64,000 nt of DNA from NCBI GenBank assembly GCA_022559985.1, contig JAFJTR010000029.1:248001-312000 (forward strand). Direction: 5' to 3'. The notes below the pieces were generated by a model, which did no database searches, was not told the origin of the DNA, and was given only the letters and a program-made list of their open reading frames with translations. Positions 44,325 to 55,633 of the stretch are shown here, piece by piece. The stretch is from Parastagonospora avenae f. sp. tritici 18332-5. Lineage: Eukaryota; Ascomycota; Dothideomycetes; Pleosporales; Phaeosphaeriaceae. How positions within the stretch are numbered: the stretch's first letter is position 1; every line of letters begins with the position of its first letter. Both the position numbers and the translations under genes were made by a program.

Positions 44325-45974
44325 TCACAAGCAGTAGATGTCCTCCTCCGATGTACGCTCTTCGATGTCACCATTCTCATTCAGTCTCTGGGGCATCCAC
44401 CCGTCCTCCAGCACGATACGTTCCCTGGCCGTTTCTGACAAGTCTTTAAGATGCGTCATGCTCTCCAGTAGTGCACCGCGCTCCCAACAGAGATATGGAA
44501 CCATAGGTGCATCGATGCGCCACAGAATAGGTTTCAGATTCTCTTTGAAGTAGGGCTCCAACGAGCGATCGCTTCTAGAAGTACTGCACGGACACCCGTA
44601 CGGAGGCATACATCGACCTCGTCGCACATCGTGGACGCATTGTTGAAGAGCGCTTGTTCTTTTACGGCCGGGTCGAGAACGAACGTATGCCTGATACAGT
44701 GGATGCCGTGAAGGATGACTGTCGTCGTCGCCTCAATTGCATGTGTACCAAACTCGAAGCAAAAGATGCAATGAAGCCTCGATAGGAAATACAACCATCT
44801 GATCATTTCGACGGGAAAGTTGTAGTCAGTGCTAGCACTGACCATTGCTATGATAGGCCTGTGCTGCATCAGTGGCCGAGGGTCTCCGATTGGCAATGGC
44901 AGGAAGTCTGGTGTGATCAATCCTAACATGAGATCGTGTAGTTGTGCAGTAAATCGGATCATGATATCGAACTTTGTTCGAGACTGTAGGATCATCGCAG
45001 GAAGAGGCAAGTCGGAAGACACATTAGACCAGCGTAAGGAGTTCCCGAAAAGGCGCGAAATTTGGTCCAGTGGATGAAAAGCCAATCCGGTCTGACCGGC
45101 GCAAATCAATCGATGGACCAGCCCTTGGAGTCGAACCCTTAGAAACTTTCGTATCAAGCTGAACATCTTCGCGTGAGACTCCGCCCATTGGGATTGATCT
45201 TTTGATACCGAACGCGTGCTGGGAATCTCCGCTACCCCGGATGCAGACTTCGTTGTGCGGACCGTGAAACATACCGAAAAGATCGAGGAGCGGCTTTATG
45301 GTATGTAATGGACATTCGCCATGAACATCCACTCGCATTCGCAGACCAAGGCCATTGTCATGAGGTGTCATGACTGTAAAATACTCGGTCTTTGATATCA
45401 ATCGCTTAGCGCCGTGAAACCCGGCAGCAAGATCTATGATACGAAGCTGCTGAAGGAAACCTTGAAGAAGCTCGACGCCGATAAGGTAGATCTGTCGAAC
45501 TGGCCTTGTATTGGGCCAGTATCGACTCATAATCTGCGAAGGATTGTGTCCGTGTCGATCGGAGAATTGCACCTTTACGCGAATAACACCGAGTGGTAGA
45601 TGAGCAGCATCTTCCGGGTCCATGACAATGCACGGGACCGTAAGGCGGACACATGTCAGCAGTAGGAATGCACAGTTGATGTCGAACACGATCCATCTGT
45701 TGCTATTGCGGAGAGCTGTGTTTCCAAGAACAGAGATGCTTTTGTTCGAGCGAAGAATTGCCGTTTCGTGATTCATATAGTTTTGACGACGTAGAGGCCA
45801 GGTTCCTGTCGGATCCGTACGTATCTCGACGACGGACTTGAAGGTTGGCCGCAATAGCTCTTCTAGGATCTTAAACTTCAACTCTTCTGGGAGGTGTTCA
45901 AAACGAGAGATCTGTTTGATACTGTTGCCGCTGTCGAACGCACTGAGCGCGAGCTGGCGGCTGTCATACGACAT
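44325..45974 (-). pseudogene. F-box-like protein gene, probably broken by frameshifts
   Basis: From ATG at 45974 (MSYDSRQLALSAF) the frame has an F-box-like motif, ISRFEHLPEELKFKILEELL. Then come WIVFDINCAFLLL and VIRVKVQFSDR, which echo FDINWGAFLI and LIVRIKFP in the gene at 36398. The block GPHNEVCIRG also matches the position of GPFHQLTVEG there. This frame loses similarity after about 45150. The next good frame (45166-44534) and a third (44627-44325, ending in a Glu-rich tail) are offset, and I found no clean intron joining them: one tried acceptor gives a stop. I infer two frameshifts, or else introns I failed to see. If intact it would be another SCF adaptor; the N-terminal start is also uncertain. 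Confidence 0.5.
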
Positions 45975-47183
45975 CTTCGAACTTGAGTCGATGCGTGCCC
46001 GTTTTGAGAAGGCCTTCGCGTCTGAGTTACGTTGAGTCGCATCTAACGATGATCCTGTTGTCTGTAAATCAATAACGATAATTATGCAATGCCTCATTGA
46101 CACCAACGAATGTTATTGTTTTGAACACATGGCAAGCCGTAGCAGTAGATTTTTGGAAGGTCATTACTTGGGTAGCTTCCGCTTTCGCGTGTCTCGTGCG
46201 TGCAATTCGAGGCTGCCAGAATGGACATGGCGGCGACGAATCTAGTCGAAGACGCAGGTGCGTCAGAGTGCATCGTAACACTTCTGTTTAAATATGTAGA
46301 TGTGGTATTTAGTGGACTTCTAATTACTCGATTTCTGTGCCTGAGAAAAGGCGCTGAACAATGTGATGTAAGTTGAGGTACATGTTACTAGCACGCAGTC
46401 AAATCTTGTGCTTGCCAAAGCTCGCTTAGCCAATTAGCATCCTCGTGTTCCTGCTTACCAAGTTCTTCTAGCAGCCTCGCAAAGTCCCACACTGGCAAGT
46501 CGTGCCCGAGGCTCCTCCTGTCGTGATTGCCTGCTCACCAATGCGCTGTTGCGCATGGCAAGTAAGCCGTGGAATTAGGGCACTGGCGGGTAACTATTTT
46601 GCCGCCTATCGCTAGGTCAACAGAACCTCACACGAGTGTGGTGTGATGTGAGCAAGGAGAGAACACCAGACCATGTTGGACGCCTAAACTTTTATTGTAC
46701 CCCACATGTGAACACTTCCGCATATATACATGCGTCTGCCGTGAAACCGTTTACACCGATACTCTTACTTTGAAACTTTGTGTTTGTCAGCCCAGCATTT
46801 GCAACAACCCACCAACGCCATCGGAACGCGGAACTGAGCTTCGGAATCACAGGCACCACATTAGCAACCCCTGACGAAGCAACTACACAGCCTGCACTTG
46901 ATCCACACCAAAGCACGGGTGAGTTCAGCCCTGTCAAGCGCGAAACCAAGGCAGCCACGGCTTGCGGTTTTTTCTATATAACAATCACGTTTGCCGAACA
47001 TTTTCGCTGACTGGAACTTCCACCATTCAAGACGCACGCGACCACAACCCACCCCACATTACGACCATCCACGCAGCCCCACATCCTCACCAGAATACAA
47101 CACAGCAATACGCCGACAAGCAGCCAAATTTTTCTATACATCTCTAGCACTCCGCTTGAAACACCTTCACACACATCACCAAA
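45975..47183. other. Intergenic region between F-box-like gene and small ORF
   Basis: No gene is supported. The right part is probably the promoter of the small mitochondrial-type ORF; the left is the upstream region of the F-box-like gene. Confidence 0.4.
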
Positions 47184-47372
47184 ATGGCCTTCTCAACACG
47201 AGCTCTACATCAAATCAGGCGGTACTCGACTACGTTGCCGCGCGACCCGCACTACAGACTCAAAGCAACACTAGCGACGGGATATGTAGTATCAGCACTT
47301 GCACTTCCGTTTGTACCACCGCTACTGGAGACACGACGGACGAGGGCGGACGGAAGCTACTTGACTAGGTAG
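47184..47372 (+). CDS. Small hypothetical mitochondrial-type membrane protein (62 codons)
   Basis: The frame begins in a good context (caaaATGGCC) and encodes a basic, Ser/Thr-rich start (MAFSTRALHQIRRYSTTLPR) typical of a mitochondrial presequence. A Tyr-Arg-Leu-Lys element and one hydrophobic segment (ATGYVVSALALPFVPPLL) follow, then a charged end. This layout is common in small inner-membrane subunits or assembly factors, but I do not recognise the family. The stop codon is followed at once by GTAGGT, so a splice that skips it cannot be excluded. Confidence 0.5.
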   Translation: MAFSTRALHQIRRYSTTLPRDPHYRLKATLATGYVVSALALPFVPPLLETRRTRADGSYLTR

Positions 47373-48188
47373 GTGATTAACGGGGAACTGAGTGCATACT
47401 TGAGGCTGACCTCACTAGGGGAAATGCGTATTGCACTTCCCATTATCTGGGATGCGCGAGATAAGAGTTCAAGGTAAGTTACGGAGAGTTCTGATGTTCT
47501 GAACTAAAGCTGACGAGAGCGTAGACTAGGTTGTACTCTTAGAGTCTGTCTTGCGGGAAAGTACTGCAGATTGTCAACTACGATGGAAAGCAATAAGGGT
47601 GTTTGATAGCCCGAAGCTATACACGCTATCACCGCGCTTCAATTGCGACAGCAAGGCTCTTTGTATAGCTCCAGACCCTGTTCACTTTCCGCCGTAGGTG
47701 GGAATCTGCAGCACGGCTAATCATGATTGGCACATCATGATTGTTTTGGGATCTGGCGTTCAGGATGCACTGCAGGCGTTGGAATGCTTTTGACATACCA
47801 TTTATCTTTCATTCATGTGTACGGTCTTAATTCTTGACATCTCGATATGTACATTGCAGATATCAGCATGTTTATATATCATATTGAAAATATGTGTATC
47901 GAACACCTGCAATGCTGGTGGACCTTGATGTGAATGCCAAGCACGTGAATCGATGCGCTACCCGACGTCATTGGCTGCCCCTACCATAACTTTACTTAGT
48001 TTCGCGCCTGAACAACGCGTCTAAATTCACAGACACGTCAAAACTCCACCACGATGCCGCTCGCGCTGCAATATCACCAACTAACGTAGTTGCCGCAAAT
48101 ACCAAAAAATCCATCTTTTGTCTCGACTGTGCAAAAAGACCAGAGAATTCAATCCCGACTCCCACCACAACCCCACCCTGCCTCCGAC
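47373..48188. other. Intergenic region upstream of F-box gene
   Basis: No coding signal. The last 200 bases should be the promoter and 5' leader of the gene at 48189. Confidence 0.4.
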
Positions 48189-50102
48189 ATGGCTTCCGCT
48201 ATACTGGCGAGCGCACAAAACAGCCTCCCCACCGAACTCGTCATTCTCATAGTCGAACACCTCTCCGATGACAACCAAACACTATGTACGCTCGCCCGAA
48301 CAAGCCGCGCACTACAACAGCTTGCCGAAGAGCAGATATATAAGACCATCGAATTGTTCACAGTGAAGGACCTCCACAACATCGTTCAGGCCTTCACGTA
48401 CCGACATGACCGGGTCCGGGCAGTACATACCCTCAAGCTGCAATATCAGTACGATGAAAAGGATCTTGGGGACAACATCGACATACGCAAAACCTTCAAC
48501 GAGTGCATAGCGCATATGGTCAATTTACGAGAATGGCATATCGAGAGCCCATACGATAACTGCCACTGGGATGAAGGCTTAGGTCCAGAACAATGGGTTG
48601 AGGGTGACATGGAGAGGTTCCGTGCAGTGCTAGAATCAGCTTGTACAGAGGGGCCGATCGAAACCGAACGTATCGAAGCGGAGCGTCGACTAGGGAAGGC
48701 CTTCGAAAGGACTGTCGGACTGGCACTACTTGAGAGCCTCACAATACACTCGCACGGCACTGATTCTGACTTCTGGGATCTTGGTGGATACCACTGTCTC
48801 TTCCGACATCCGACACTGCGTCACCTACACATTTCTTGCGTCTCCTTCACAGAGACCATCCCGGAGCTTTCCACGTATAAGGGCAAGAAAACCCCTCTCA
48901 CGAGTTTGGAGTTCAACGAGTGCGAACTCAGTCCCGAGGCTTTGACGAATATTTTGCGCATGCCGGCCAAGCTCAAGCACTTGACACTCGGCGAAAACGT
49001 ATGGAACACCCGAAGAGCAAAGAAAATCAAGCCAAGACTCACACAGAATGCTCATGCTTCGCTGGCAGCTTTGGACGCAGTCTCGCATTCGCTGGAGAGC
49101 TTGAAGCACTGGGACCCAAGCTGGAAGCTCGACTTGGACTCCCACAAGCCGCGCCGCATCAATCCTACTCCCAATGGCATGCGAAATTTCCACGCTCTCA
49201 AATATCTGCAGTGCGAGACTACATCGTTCCTGCATCAGGCCATCATCATGAACCACAAAGTCGCACCACCGAACCTCGAAACCCTGCGTCTGTGCCGTCA
49301 TTGGAACGAACCCGTGGACTTCTTCGAGCACCCACCGAATGTCGAGACCTACCTCGCTCTTCCGTCACTCTCAACACTCGAGCTCATGCAGTCATCATGG
49401 TGCTGGCTCGAGATGTCCATGGCCGACTACGTTTGCGATGAAGAGCGCCTCCGGAATCGACATGCCTATGCATACAAGCTATTCAAGGCCGGGATTAACC
49501 TCAAAGTTCTCATCGAGATGCATCGGGATGGAAGCTTGATACCGCCCTTTTTGCATGGCGAATTGACGCCCGTCACAGACTGTGTTTACGACGCGAAGCA
49601 GGTCGGTTTCTTCCACCAGATGGCACAACAGGACGATTCCGAGACGATGGACTCGTGTCTATTCGACTCTTGCATTAAGAGCCACGACGACATCAAAGCC
49701 AAGCTTGACGAAAAGGTGGCACAGGGACTTTCAAGAAAGCCCGAAGAGCGCGAGACAGATCAACTCGAAGACAGCGAGATCGCATACATCACACACGAGA
49801 CACAGCAGATCCTTCTTCGACTCAAGAGGCGCTTCATTGGAGAGCGGAGACTGCGACGCGCCGAGTCGATTCTAGAATTCGTGGACGAGAACGGCGACGA
49901 CGACGATTTTGATCTTGATCTGGAAATGGGCGATAATTGGGACGAGGACGATGTCGATTTTGAGATGGATGGTGACGATGCGAATGTCATCTTTCACGAG
50001 CATAACGGCGAGCTGTATATTGAAGTGTATGAGTCGGATACGGATGGCGAGGATGAGGATGATTTGATGGGAGATGGGGAGACGCACGATGATTTGGACT
50101 AG
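48189..50102 (+). CDS. F-box protein with leucine-rich-repeat-like region
   Basis: A single exon from ATG at 48189 encodes 637 aa; the upstream open frame lacks an ATG. The F-box lies at about residues 12-55 (SLPTELVILIVEHLSDDNQ, then CTLARTSRALQQLAEEQIYK). From about 75 to 380 there are irregular leucine-rich segments such as PLTSLEFNECELSPEALTNIL and LEHLTLG-like turns. The C-terminal 60 residues are extremely acidic, with runs of Asp and Glu (DDDFDLDLEMGDNWDEDD). It should be an SCF adaptor. The acidic tail may be a flexible or chaperone-like segment. Unlike the two other F-box genes here, it shows the LRR layout. Confidence 0.85.
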   Translation: MASAILASAQNSLPTELVILIVEHLSDDNQTLCTLARTSRALQQLAEEQIYKTIELFTVKDLHNIVQAFTYRHDRVRAVHTLKLQYQYDEKDLGDNIDIRKTFNECIAHMVNLREWHIESPYDNCHWDEGLGPEQWVEGDMERFRAVLESACTEGPIETERIEAERRLGKAFERTVGLALLESLTIHSHGTDSDFWDLGGYHCLFRHPTLRHLHISCVSFTETIPELSTYKGKKTPLTSLEFNECELSPEALTNILRMPAKLKHLTLGENVWNTRRAKKIKPRLTQNAHASLAALDAVSHSLESLKHWDPSWKLDLDSHKPRRINPTPNGMRNFHALKYLQCETTSFLHQAIIMNHKVAPPNLETLRLCRHWNEPVDFFEHPPNVETYLALPSLSTLELMQSSWCWLEMSMADYVCDEERLRNRHAYAYKLFKAGINLKVLIEMHRDGSLIPPFLHGELTPVTDCVYDAKQVGFFHQMAQQDDSETMDSCLFDSCIKSHDDIKAKLDEKVAQGLSRKPEERETDQLEDSEIAYITHETQQILLRLKRRFIGERRLRRAESILEFVDENGDDDDFDLDLEMGDNWDEDDVDFEMDGDDANVIFHEHNGELYIEVYESDTDGEDEDDLMGDGETHDDLD

Positions 50103-50587
50103 GCATTTTTGCGTTAGCAGAAGCTCAATTACAATCATGCGTTTATGCAGGGCGAAATAGTCCGCCGTATGCTGGGTGCATGATACCAGACGATTCAGTC
50201 CATATGCAATTTCCTCGCATCTCCTCATGCTATGTGTGGGTTCAGAATCATGACTGGGCTCTCTCAGTCACTTTCTTTGGTAGGTACCAACACGCAGTGA
50301 CACGCTTGCGATTGCTGGGAACCGATGGTACACATCAGCTTCTGTACACCGAAGTCACCCGCTATGAACTTCCCTGGTGACAAACCTCGGTTGAGACGCA
50401 GGTAATTTGGGTTGAATTGATTGTGCCCCAAAGCCTTGTCTTGTCCCACAACAAGTTCTGAACAGCGGTAACCTGAATTCGTTATCTATCATAAGTGTAT
50501 GTACCATAGCCAACAAAAGAGAGGATATTTCCAACACCAAACCAGCCCTAATCAAGACGAAGCCCGAACTCCATTTACCCTATCCTC
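50103..50587. other. Convergent intergenic region
   Basis: The 3' ends of the F-box gene and of the minus-strand GPI-type gene face each other here. No other coding signal is seen. Confidence 0.5.
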
Positions 50588-51259
50588 TTACAGTCCCCCA
50601 GCAATCCCCAAAACCACCGCCCCAACCACGCCCCCCAACCCCATCGTCACCCTCGCCCCGCCCCCCGTACTCTCCGCACTAGCCGCCGCCACCTGCAGCC
50701 CAAACTGCGTACTCACAACCGCACTCCCATTCACCGTGGTAGTCACCACACTCGTCGCCGTCGTCTTGGCCTCACACGCACTCCACGTCATCCAGGGCGC
50801 ATCCGTCTCCCACGGCCCCGCCGTCCAGCCAGGCCAATCCGTCGGCGGACAAGCAGAGCCGCCCCACCATGCGGTCCAGGGCGCGGATTGCCAGTTGGAC
50901 CAGGAGGACCAGGGGCCGAAGGGGGGGCCTGAGGATTGTTAGTATGTGGTTGTTTTGGGGAGGGGAGGGCATTTACCGCTCCAGTGTCCGCCGGGCTTGT
51001 TGTTGCCAGGACCCCAGGGGCCGCTGCCTGGGCCCCAGCCGGAGGTCGGCCAGGGGGCGGCGGTCAGTGTTGAGGGGATGCGGCTGGCGGAGACGAGTGA
51101 GGCGTAGATTGAGGACCAGCGTGCTGCGTCGGATGTAGCCCAGGGAGGAGGGGTTCCATCGAGCCACGGGATGTTGGTGGTTGGTGTAGGTGCTGGAGTG
51201 ATACTTTGTGCGATGATGGGTGCGGCGAATGAAGTGATGGCTGCGAGCCTGAACTTCAT
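50588..51259 (-). CDS. Trp/Gly/Pro-rich secreted protein with GPI-type C-terminus
   Basis: Two exons (51259-50977, 50928-50588) encode 207 aa. Residues 1-18 are a signal peptide (MKFRLAAITSFAAPIIAQS). The middle is rich in Trp, Gly and Pro, with repeated WGPGSGPWGPGN-like and PWTAWWGG elements in about residues 70-140. Two Cys (SACPP and SACEA) may form a disulfide. A Ser/Thr-rich stretch (TTATSVVTTTVNGS) follows and the protein ends in a hydrophobic tail (MGLGGVVGAVVLGIAGGL) typical of GPI addition. It is probably attached to the cell wall or plasma membrane. I know no named family. The strong Trp bias is unusual. Confidence 0.8.
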
Positions 51260-52406
51260 GATTTGTTCTGTGGGGATTGTTCGTTTCCTTGCTCTTTTGT
51301 GCTGATGGATATATATATATATATATATATATACTAAGAATTTGGTGTAATGGTGAAAGCTGCCTTGTAGATTTCAAGCGTCGTTGATTGAAGTTTCGAA
51401 ACGAGCCCACGCGACCTGTCCTCCCTTCAAATACACCCAGCACAACACGCGCGGCCTGTCATACCGTCGGGGTGCCGTCTAACACAAAGCCTACCACAAA
51501 AGCTTCCGCTGACGCGTCTCAGGTCTAGTTTAGGAACGTCATTGGCGTGAGGGAACGCTGCAGGGCAAAGCTCAGCCCTACACTGCGCAGCCTGCATGAG
51601 CTGGGAGACGGACCAGAAAGCGGAAAAACCCTCAAGAGACTAGCGGGAAGACTTCATTGGTCGATGAAAAGAAAGTAAGACGGCGTGGTTACAGCAGTGG
51701 TGTGAGACAAGGCGTCGTTCGGAGAATGGAGTGGGGAGAAAACACGGAGAAAGGTACGTCGACTACTTAGGTAAGTTACTTTCTATTTGTGCCTAGCATC
51801 ATCACACTCCATCTTGGCGATACAAGGTTTCTAGAATGACATCGATCTTTTCGCCAAGCTCCTGGAGATTGAAGATGGCATGTCTCGTTGTGGTGGAAAG
51901 GAGTGTCGTCGGAGTCTGAATGCAGAAATTCTGTACGTCGATCCCGTCGGTGGACGGTGCAGGAAAGCGCCGATAATGAATCTGACTCTGACCTCTGACA
52001 ACTGCATCACTTGTACAACGTGTTCAAATACCACGCAGTGTACGCGTCTGCGGTGCTTAGAAGTACTGATCGTTGCACAACATCACAGCAGTATACGCGT
52101 CGCGCCAGTATTTGCGGCGCGCATCTGCACGTCTGACGTGCAGCGCTGGACTCTCCCTTCCCCAAACACTCTCGCACAACGCAGCACAACACAACACATC
52201 ACTCAAACCCAATCTGCAAAAATATCGAATCTCGACCTCTACAAGCCGAGTATTCTCGTTCTATCTATCAAAAGGGTATATACATATAAGACGCATACCA
52301 ATCCATCTCCCTCTCCTTCGCTTACTTTTATACACTCCATCTATATCTCTCCGCCCAGTTTCGCTGGCATGTAGACGCACACCCTATCTCATCGTGCTGG
52401 AGACAT
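51260..52406. other. Intergenic region with (AT)n tract
   Basis: The left end is the promoter of the GPI-type gene and carries the AT repeat. The remaining kilobase has no supported gene. A Ser/Thr/Ile-rich 164-codon frame at 51880-52374 lacks motifs and is likely chance. Confidence 0.45.
51309..51333. repeat. (AT)n microsatellite
   Basis: About 12 AT units lie 50-75 bases upstream of the start of the Trp-rich secreted gene, so in its promoter or 5' UTR. It could act as a TATA-like region and could vary in length. Confidence 0.9.
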
Positions 52407-53657
52407 CTAGAAAGGTCCGGTGCTGATGAACCGGGACCTCCTGGTACGGCGTGCCTTGTTGCCGTTGGCCTGGCCTCCGCGTTGACCGCCGCGTCCGCCT
52501 TGGTTGCCAGCTTGTTGCTGGTTACCGGCTTGTTGTTGGCCACCAGCGTTGTTATCAGCACCACCGTTACCCTTCCCACCACGACCACCCTGGCCACCGT
52601 TGTTGTTGCCCTGGCCAGCATTTCCATTTCCATTTCCATTACCAGCAGCCGGAGCCTGCGTGGCGCCCGCAGCAGGGTCGAGAGTAGCCGTGATCAGCGC
52701 TGTTAAAGACCGTTAGCCAATGCCCTCATACTGTAATGACAAAAGCAAACGCACCAGAAATCGCCGCCGCACCCTGCTCCGCCGCACCCGCACCAGCGTT
52801 CTGGTTCGCGATGATGGCGGCCGGCAGATCCTTCTTGTTCTGCAGGATCTGCGCCTCGATACCTTCGAGCGTCTGTGCGGTTTCGACACCTTTGCGGGAT
52901 ATGTGAGTAGACATGCGCGGGCAGGAGGAGGATATGTATGGATGAAAGAAGAGAACGTGGAGACTACTTACTCGCAGCGCTGTCGTCAGATCGGCCTTGG
53001 CCATCGGTCTGTTGGACGGCGAAGCACCCGCCAAAGGGGCCAGCGACGGCAGTGTTGCGGCAGCGGACGGTGCAGATATCGCCGGTCGAAGCGCCGATGC
53101 AGTTGAAGTCCTTGGGCATTTCGACGTTGATGGTGAACTGCTTTGTTTTCTCCTGGGACAGGCCGAAAGAGCCGGGGACGTTGTTGGTAACCTTGAGCGG
53201 GGTGAAGGTGGTGACTGCGTTGCTGGTCTCGTCCATGTCGCACTCGAACGGACCGGCGCCGTCGGCGTTGACCTGGTGGATGGTGACTTCCATGACGGAG
53301 CCCTTTGAGACTTGGGTCATGCGGCCGGCAGCGAGCTCGTTCTCGGTCTGCTCGCCGATGTCGATGTTGCCGTTGATTTCGGTGCGGCCGCAGGCATTGA
53401 CGATGTTCTGGGTGATCTCGCTGTCGCGGATGATGGTGGCATCTTGTTGGCAGGGCGAGATGTTGGTGCAGTTGCGGGCGATGTTGGCATCAACTGGACA
53501 TAGAGTCAGTGAAGTCCAGGACAGTCAAGAAGTATCAAAGCTTACCCAGGAAACCTTGACTGGCACCAGAGTCTCCAACAGCCGCAAGAATAGCTGCGTG
53601 GGAGTGCACAGTGGTGAAGAGGGCGGCTAGCGCAAGTACAGAGGATTGGTAAAGCAT
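52407..53657 (-). CDS. Egh16-like secreted protein (Gas1/MAS-type, DUF3129)
   Basis: Four minus-strand exons (53657-53546, 53493-52972, 52889-52755, 52699-52407) give 353 aa. Residues 1-19 form a signal peptide; the predicted mature start is His-Ala-Ala-Ile-Leu, as in many Egh16-like proteins. Conserved blocks are ARNCTNISPCQQDATIIRD, a Cys-rich core with VNACGRTEIN and PFECDMDE, and DICTVRCRNTAVAGPFGGC near residue 200. Related proteins of plant and insect pathogens are expressed in appressoria and affect penetration; their activity is unknown. The last 90 residues are low-complexity Gly/Asn/Gln (GNGNGNGN, two AGNQQQ-type units) and end with basic RRTRRSR. Such tails are uncommon in the family as I know it. 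Confidence 0.88.
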
Positions 53658-54842
53658 CTTAAAGTTGTGTGCGAAATAAGAATGCGCGCTGCGCTTGAAG
53701 TGAATAATTAGTGAATGGAAGAAAAGAAGGTATTCCTGATGTTTCTGTCAAAGAAGTGGATATCGATTTCACGAAGCAGGACAGTCTCTATATACTCAAT
53801 CACCACCACGAGCTACCCCTTACTATGGATACCATCCTTCGAAGCCATGGTGGTGCCCACCACTACGAGACGTATTGCCGCTTTCGAGAGGGGCAGCACT
53901 TAGGCGCTTAGTGCCTTCGAACACGGCCTCAGGTCTACTCAAGGCTTAGTTGAGGCCGCTCGTTACATCTGGCGCGGTAGGGGTGCGGCGAGCACGCTCC
54001 GTGGACCATTTCTTTTGGAATGACCGCGGGATGTCAGTATTGAGTAACGCTTCTCCACCCGCTTAAAACTTCCTTGGCGCAGGTGTTTAGGCCCAAATCG
54101 AAGCTTTGTGCCGTACGAGGATCGCATGTCGCGGACTTGGCGCCGAGGATGAAGCATGGGAGGTTTCGACAATGGGAATTTGAAGTTTCGAATCGCAGAA
54201 GTTGCACGCCACCACGAAACATGACTGCTCAGGACGGATGGCGTGCATGATCCGAACATATGCCGATGTGGCTGGAGCGAACATTGAACGAATGGATCTT
54301 GCGCGATAGCGATGAAGCCTCGCGAAGAGGTGTTTGAGGTCGAGCGCGGGCGGTAAGTGGGTCACTTCGGTTACAGTTCAGTGGATCAGTCATAGGAGGA
54401 TGGGTTTCGAATGCCATCAGCGGCAGTCAGGTGCTGAACAATCATCGCTCCAGCATGATTCGAAGTGTTAAGCATCGCTCTTTTGCATATGTACGTGCAG
54501 CCGTTTGATCCGATCTAGATGGTCTTTGGTGATTGCCGAAATGCCGCGGATTGGCCGACATGCTGTGCGAATGACATATCGGATTATTCGCGACTTTCTA
54601 GTCATATGGTACATACGATGTATCCCATTAGACGATGTTGCTGCAATTGTGGTGGAAGAGTGAGAGTCAACCAAGGTGGTTGACAATGGCCGTTAGTGTA
54701 CGGCTGCACGATCCCTGTCAAGCCCTACGACATCAGACCACTTGCCTCGACAGCACGAAAAACTTACCGCAGTGCTCACACTGCAACGGCGCTCTCTACA
54801 CGCCGAACAACTAACAGCCAAGCTGCCCAAGTAGTCGCAGAA
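53658..54842. other. Divergent intergenic region
   Basis: This is a shared upstream region for the Egh16-like gene (minus) and the DUF4748 gene (plus). Short frames only; no RNA gene seen. Confidence 0.45.
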
Positions 54843-55441
54843 ATGAACACCGTGAGTATCCTTACAAATACGCTATAAATACCCATCCTGACAGTTCGCG
54901 CAGGTCAAATCCGTCTAGTACGTCACATGTCCGCGCCCAGCACATAATTCCACACGCTTCAATGCGCAAGGCCGCGAGCCCAGCAAACACATGTTCCCAC
55001 CGCAAATTACTCATTCCTAACAATGCCACTAGCTACGGCTGGGCCACGCTCATCGTCGCCGGCGGCGGCGCCTACTTCTTCGCCAAACGCAGCATCAACG
55101 CCGACCGCGCCGCAAAAGCAGAAGCCGACCGCCAAAAGCGCATCCGCGTCTGGCAGCTTGAGCAGCAGCACCTGAGCTCCTCTCCGAGCGACGCGTCGAC
55201 AACGTCGCAACTGCTCGCTGCGGCGCCCGCGCAGCGCTCACAGGCCGGCGCGGGCAGCGGCATAGCGGGCTCGCCGGGCTACGGGGGCGGCGCGGATGAG
55301 AGCGGCAATCCGAGTGTGCAGGCGAATATGGACCCCGCGCCGACGAGGCATGAGCCGGCGGATGCGGAGCGGGCAAGGGAGAAGAGCAAGTATGAGGCGA
55401 GTGATGTTTATCGGAGTAGGAAGGGGGATAGGTTTTCGTGA
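54843..55441 (+). CDS. DUF4748-type small membrane protein
   Basis: Three exons (54843-54851, 54904-54917, 55033-55441) give 143 aa; the first two are only 9 and 14 nt. Joined they give MNTVKSVYYGWATLIVAGGG, which places the family's YGWATL block right after the start. A membrane helix (WATLIVAGGGAYFFA) is followed by KRSINADRAAKAEADRQKR, then a Ser/Gly/Ala-rich disordered region and a charged C-terminus with SDVYRSRKGDRFS. Homologues are small and probably mitochondrial, of unknown role. Starting instead at the ATG at 54962 would leave a poorly conserved N-terminus, so I prefer the spliced model. Confidence 0.75.
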
Positions 55442-55633
55442 GGAGGTGGAAGAGCGGACGGCATGTATGAATATCACGCAGGGGAGTCAATTCGGCACTT
55501 TCCACTCTAGATTTTGGGTATGACTGGACGGGCGGGCTATGCTAAACAGAATTCCAAACGCCGGCGCAATACGTCAGGGTATAAGCGACATGTAAATCAT
55601 CCTTGTACTATTACATCCACTCGTCTCACTCAC

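Noticed and set aside
51880..52374. 164-codon Ser/Thr/Ile-rich frame
   Set aside because: It lacks any domain and lies in the 3' flank of the Egh16-like gene. It ends in simple-sequence composition.
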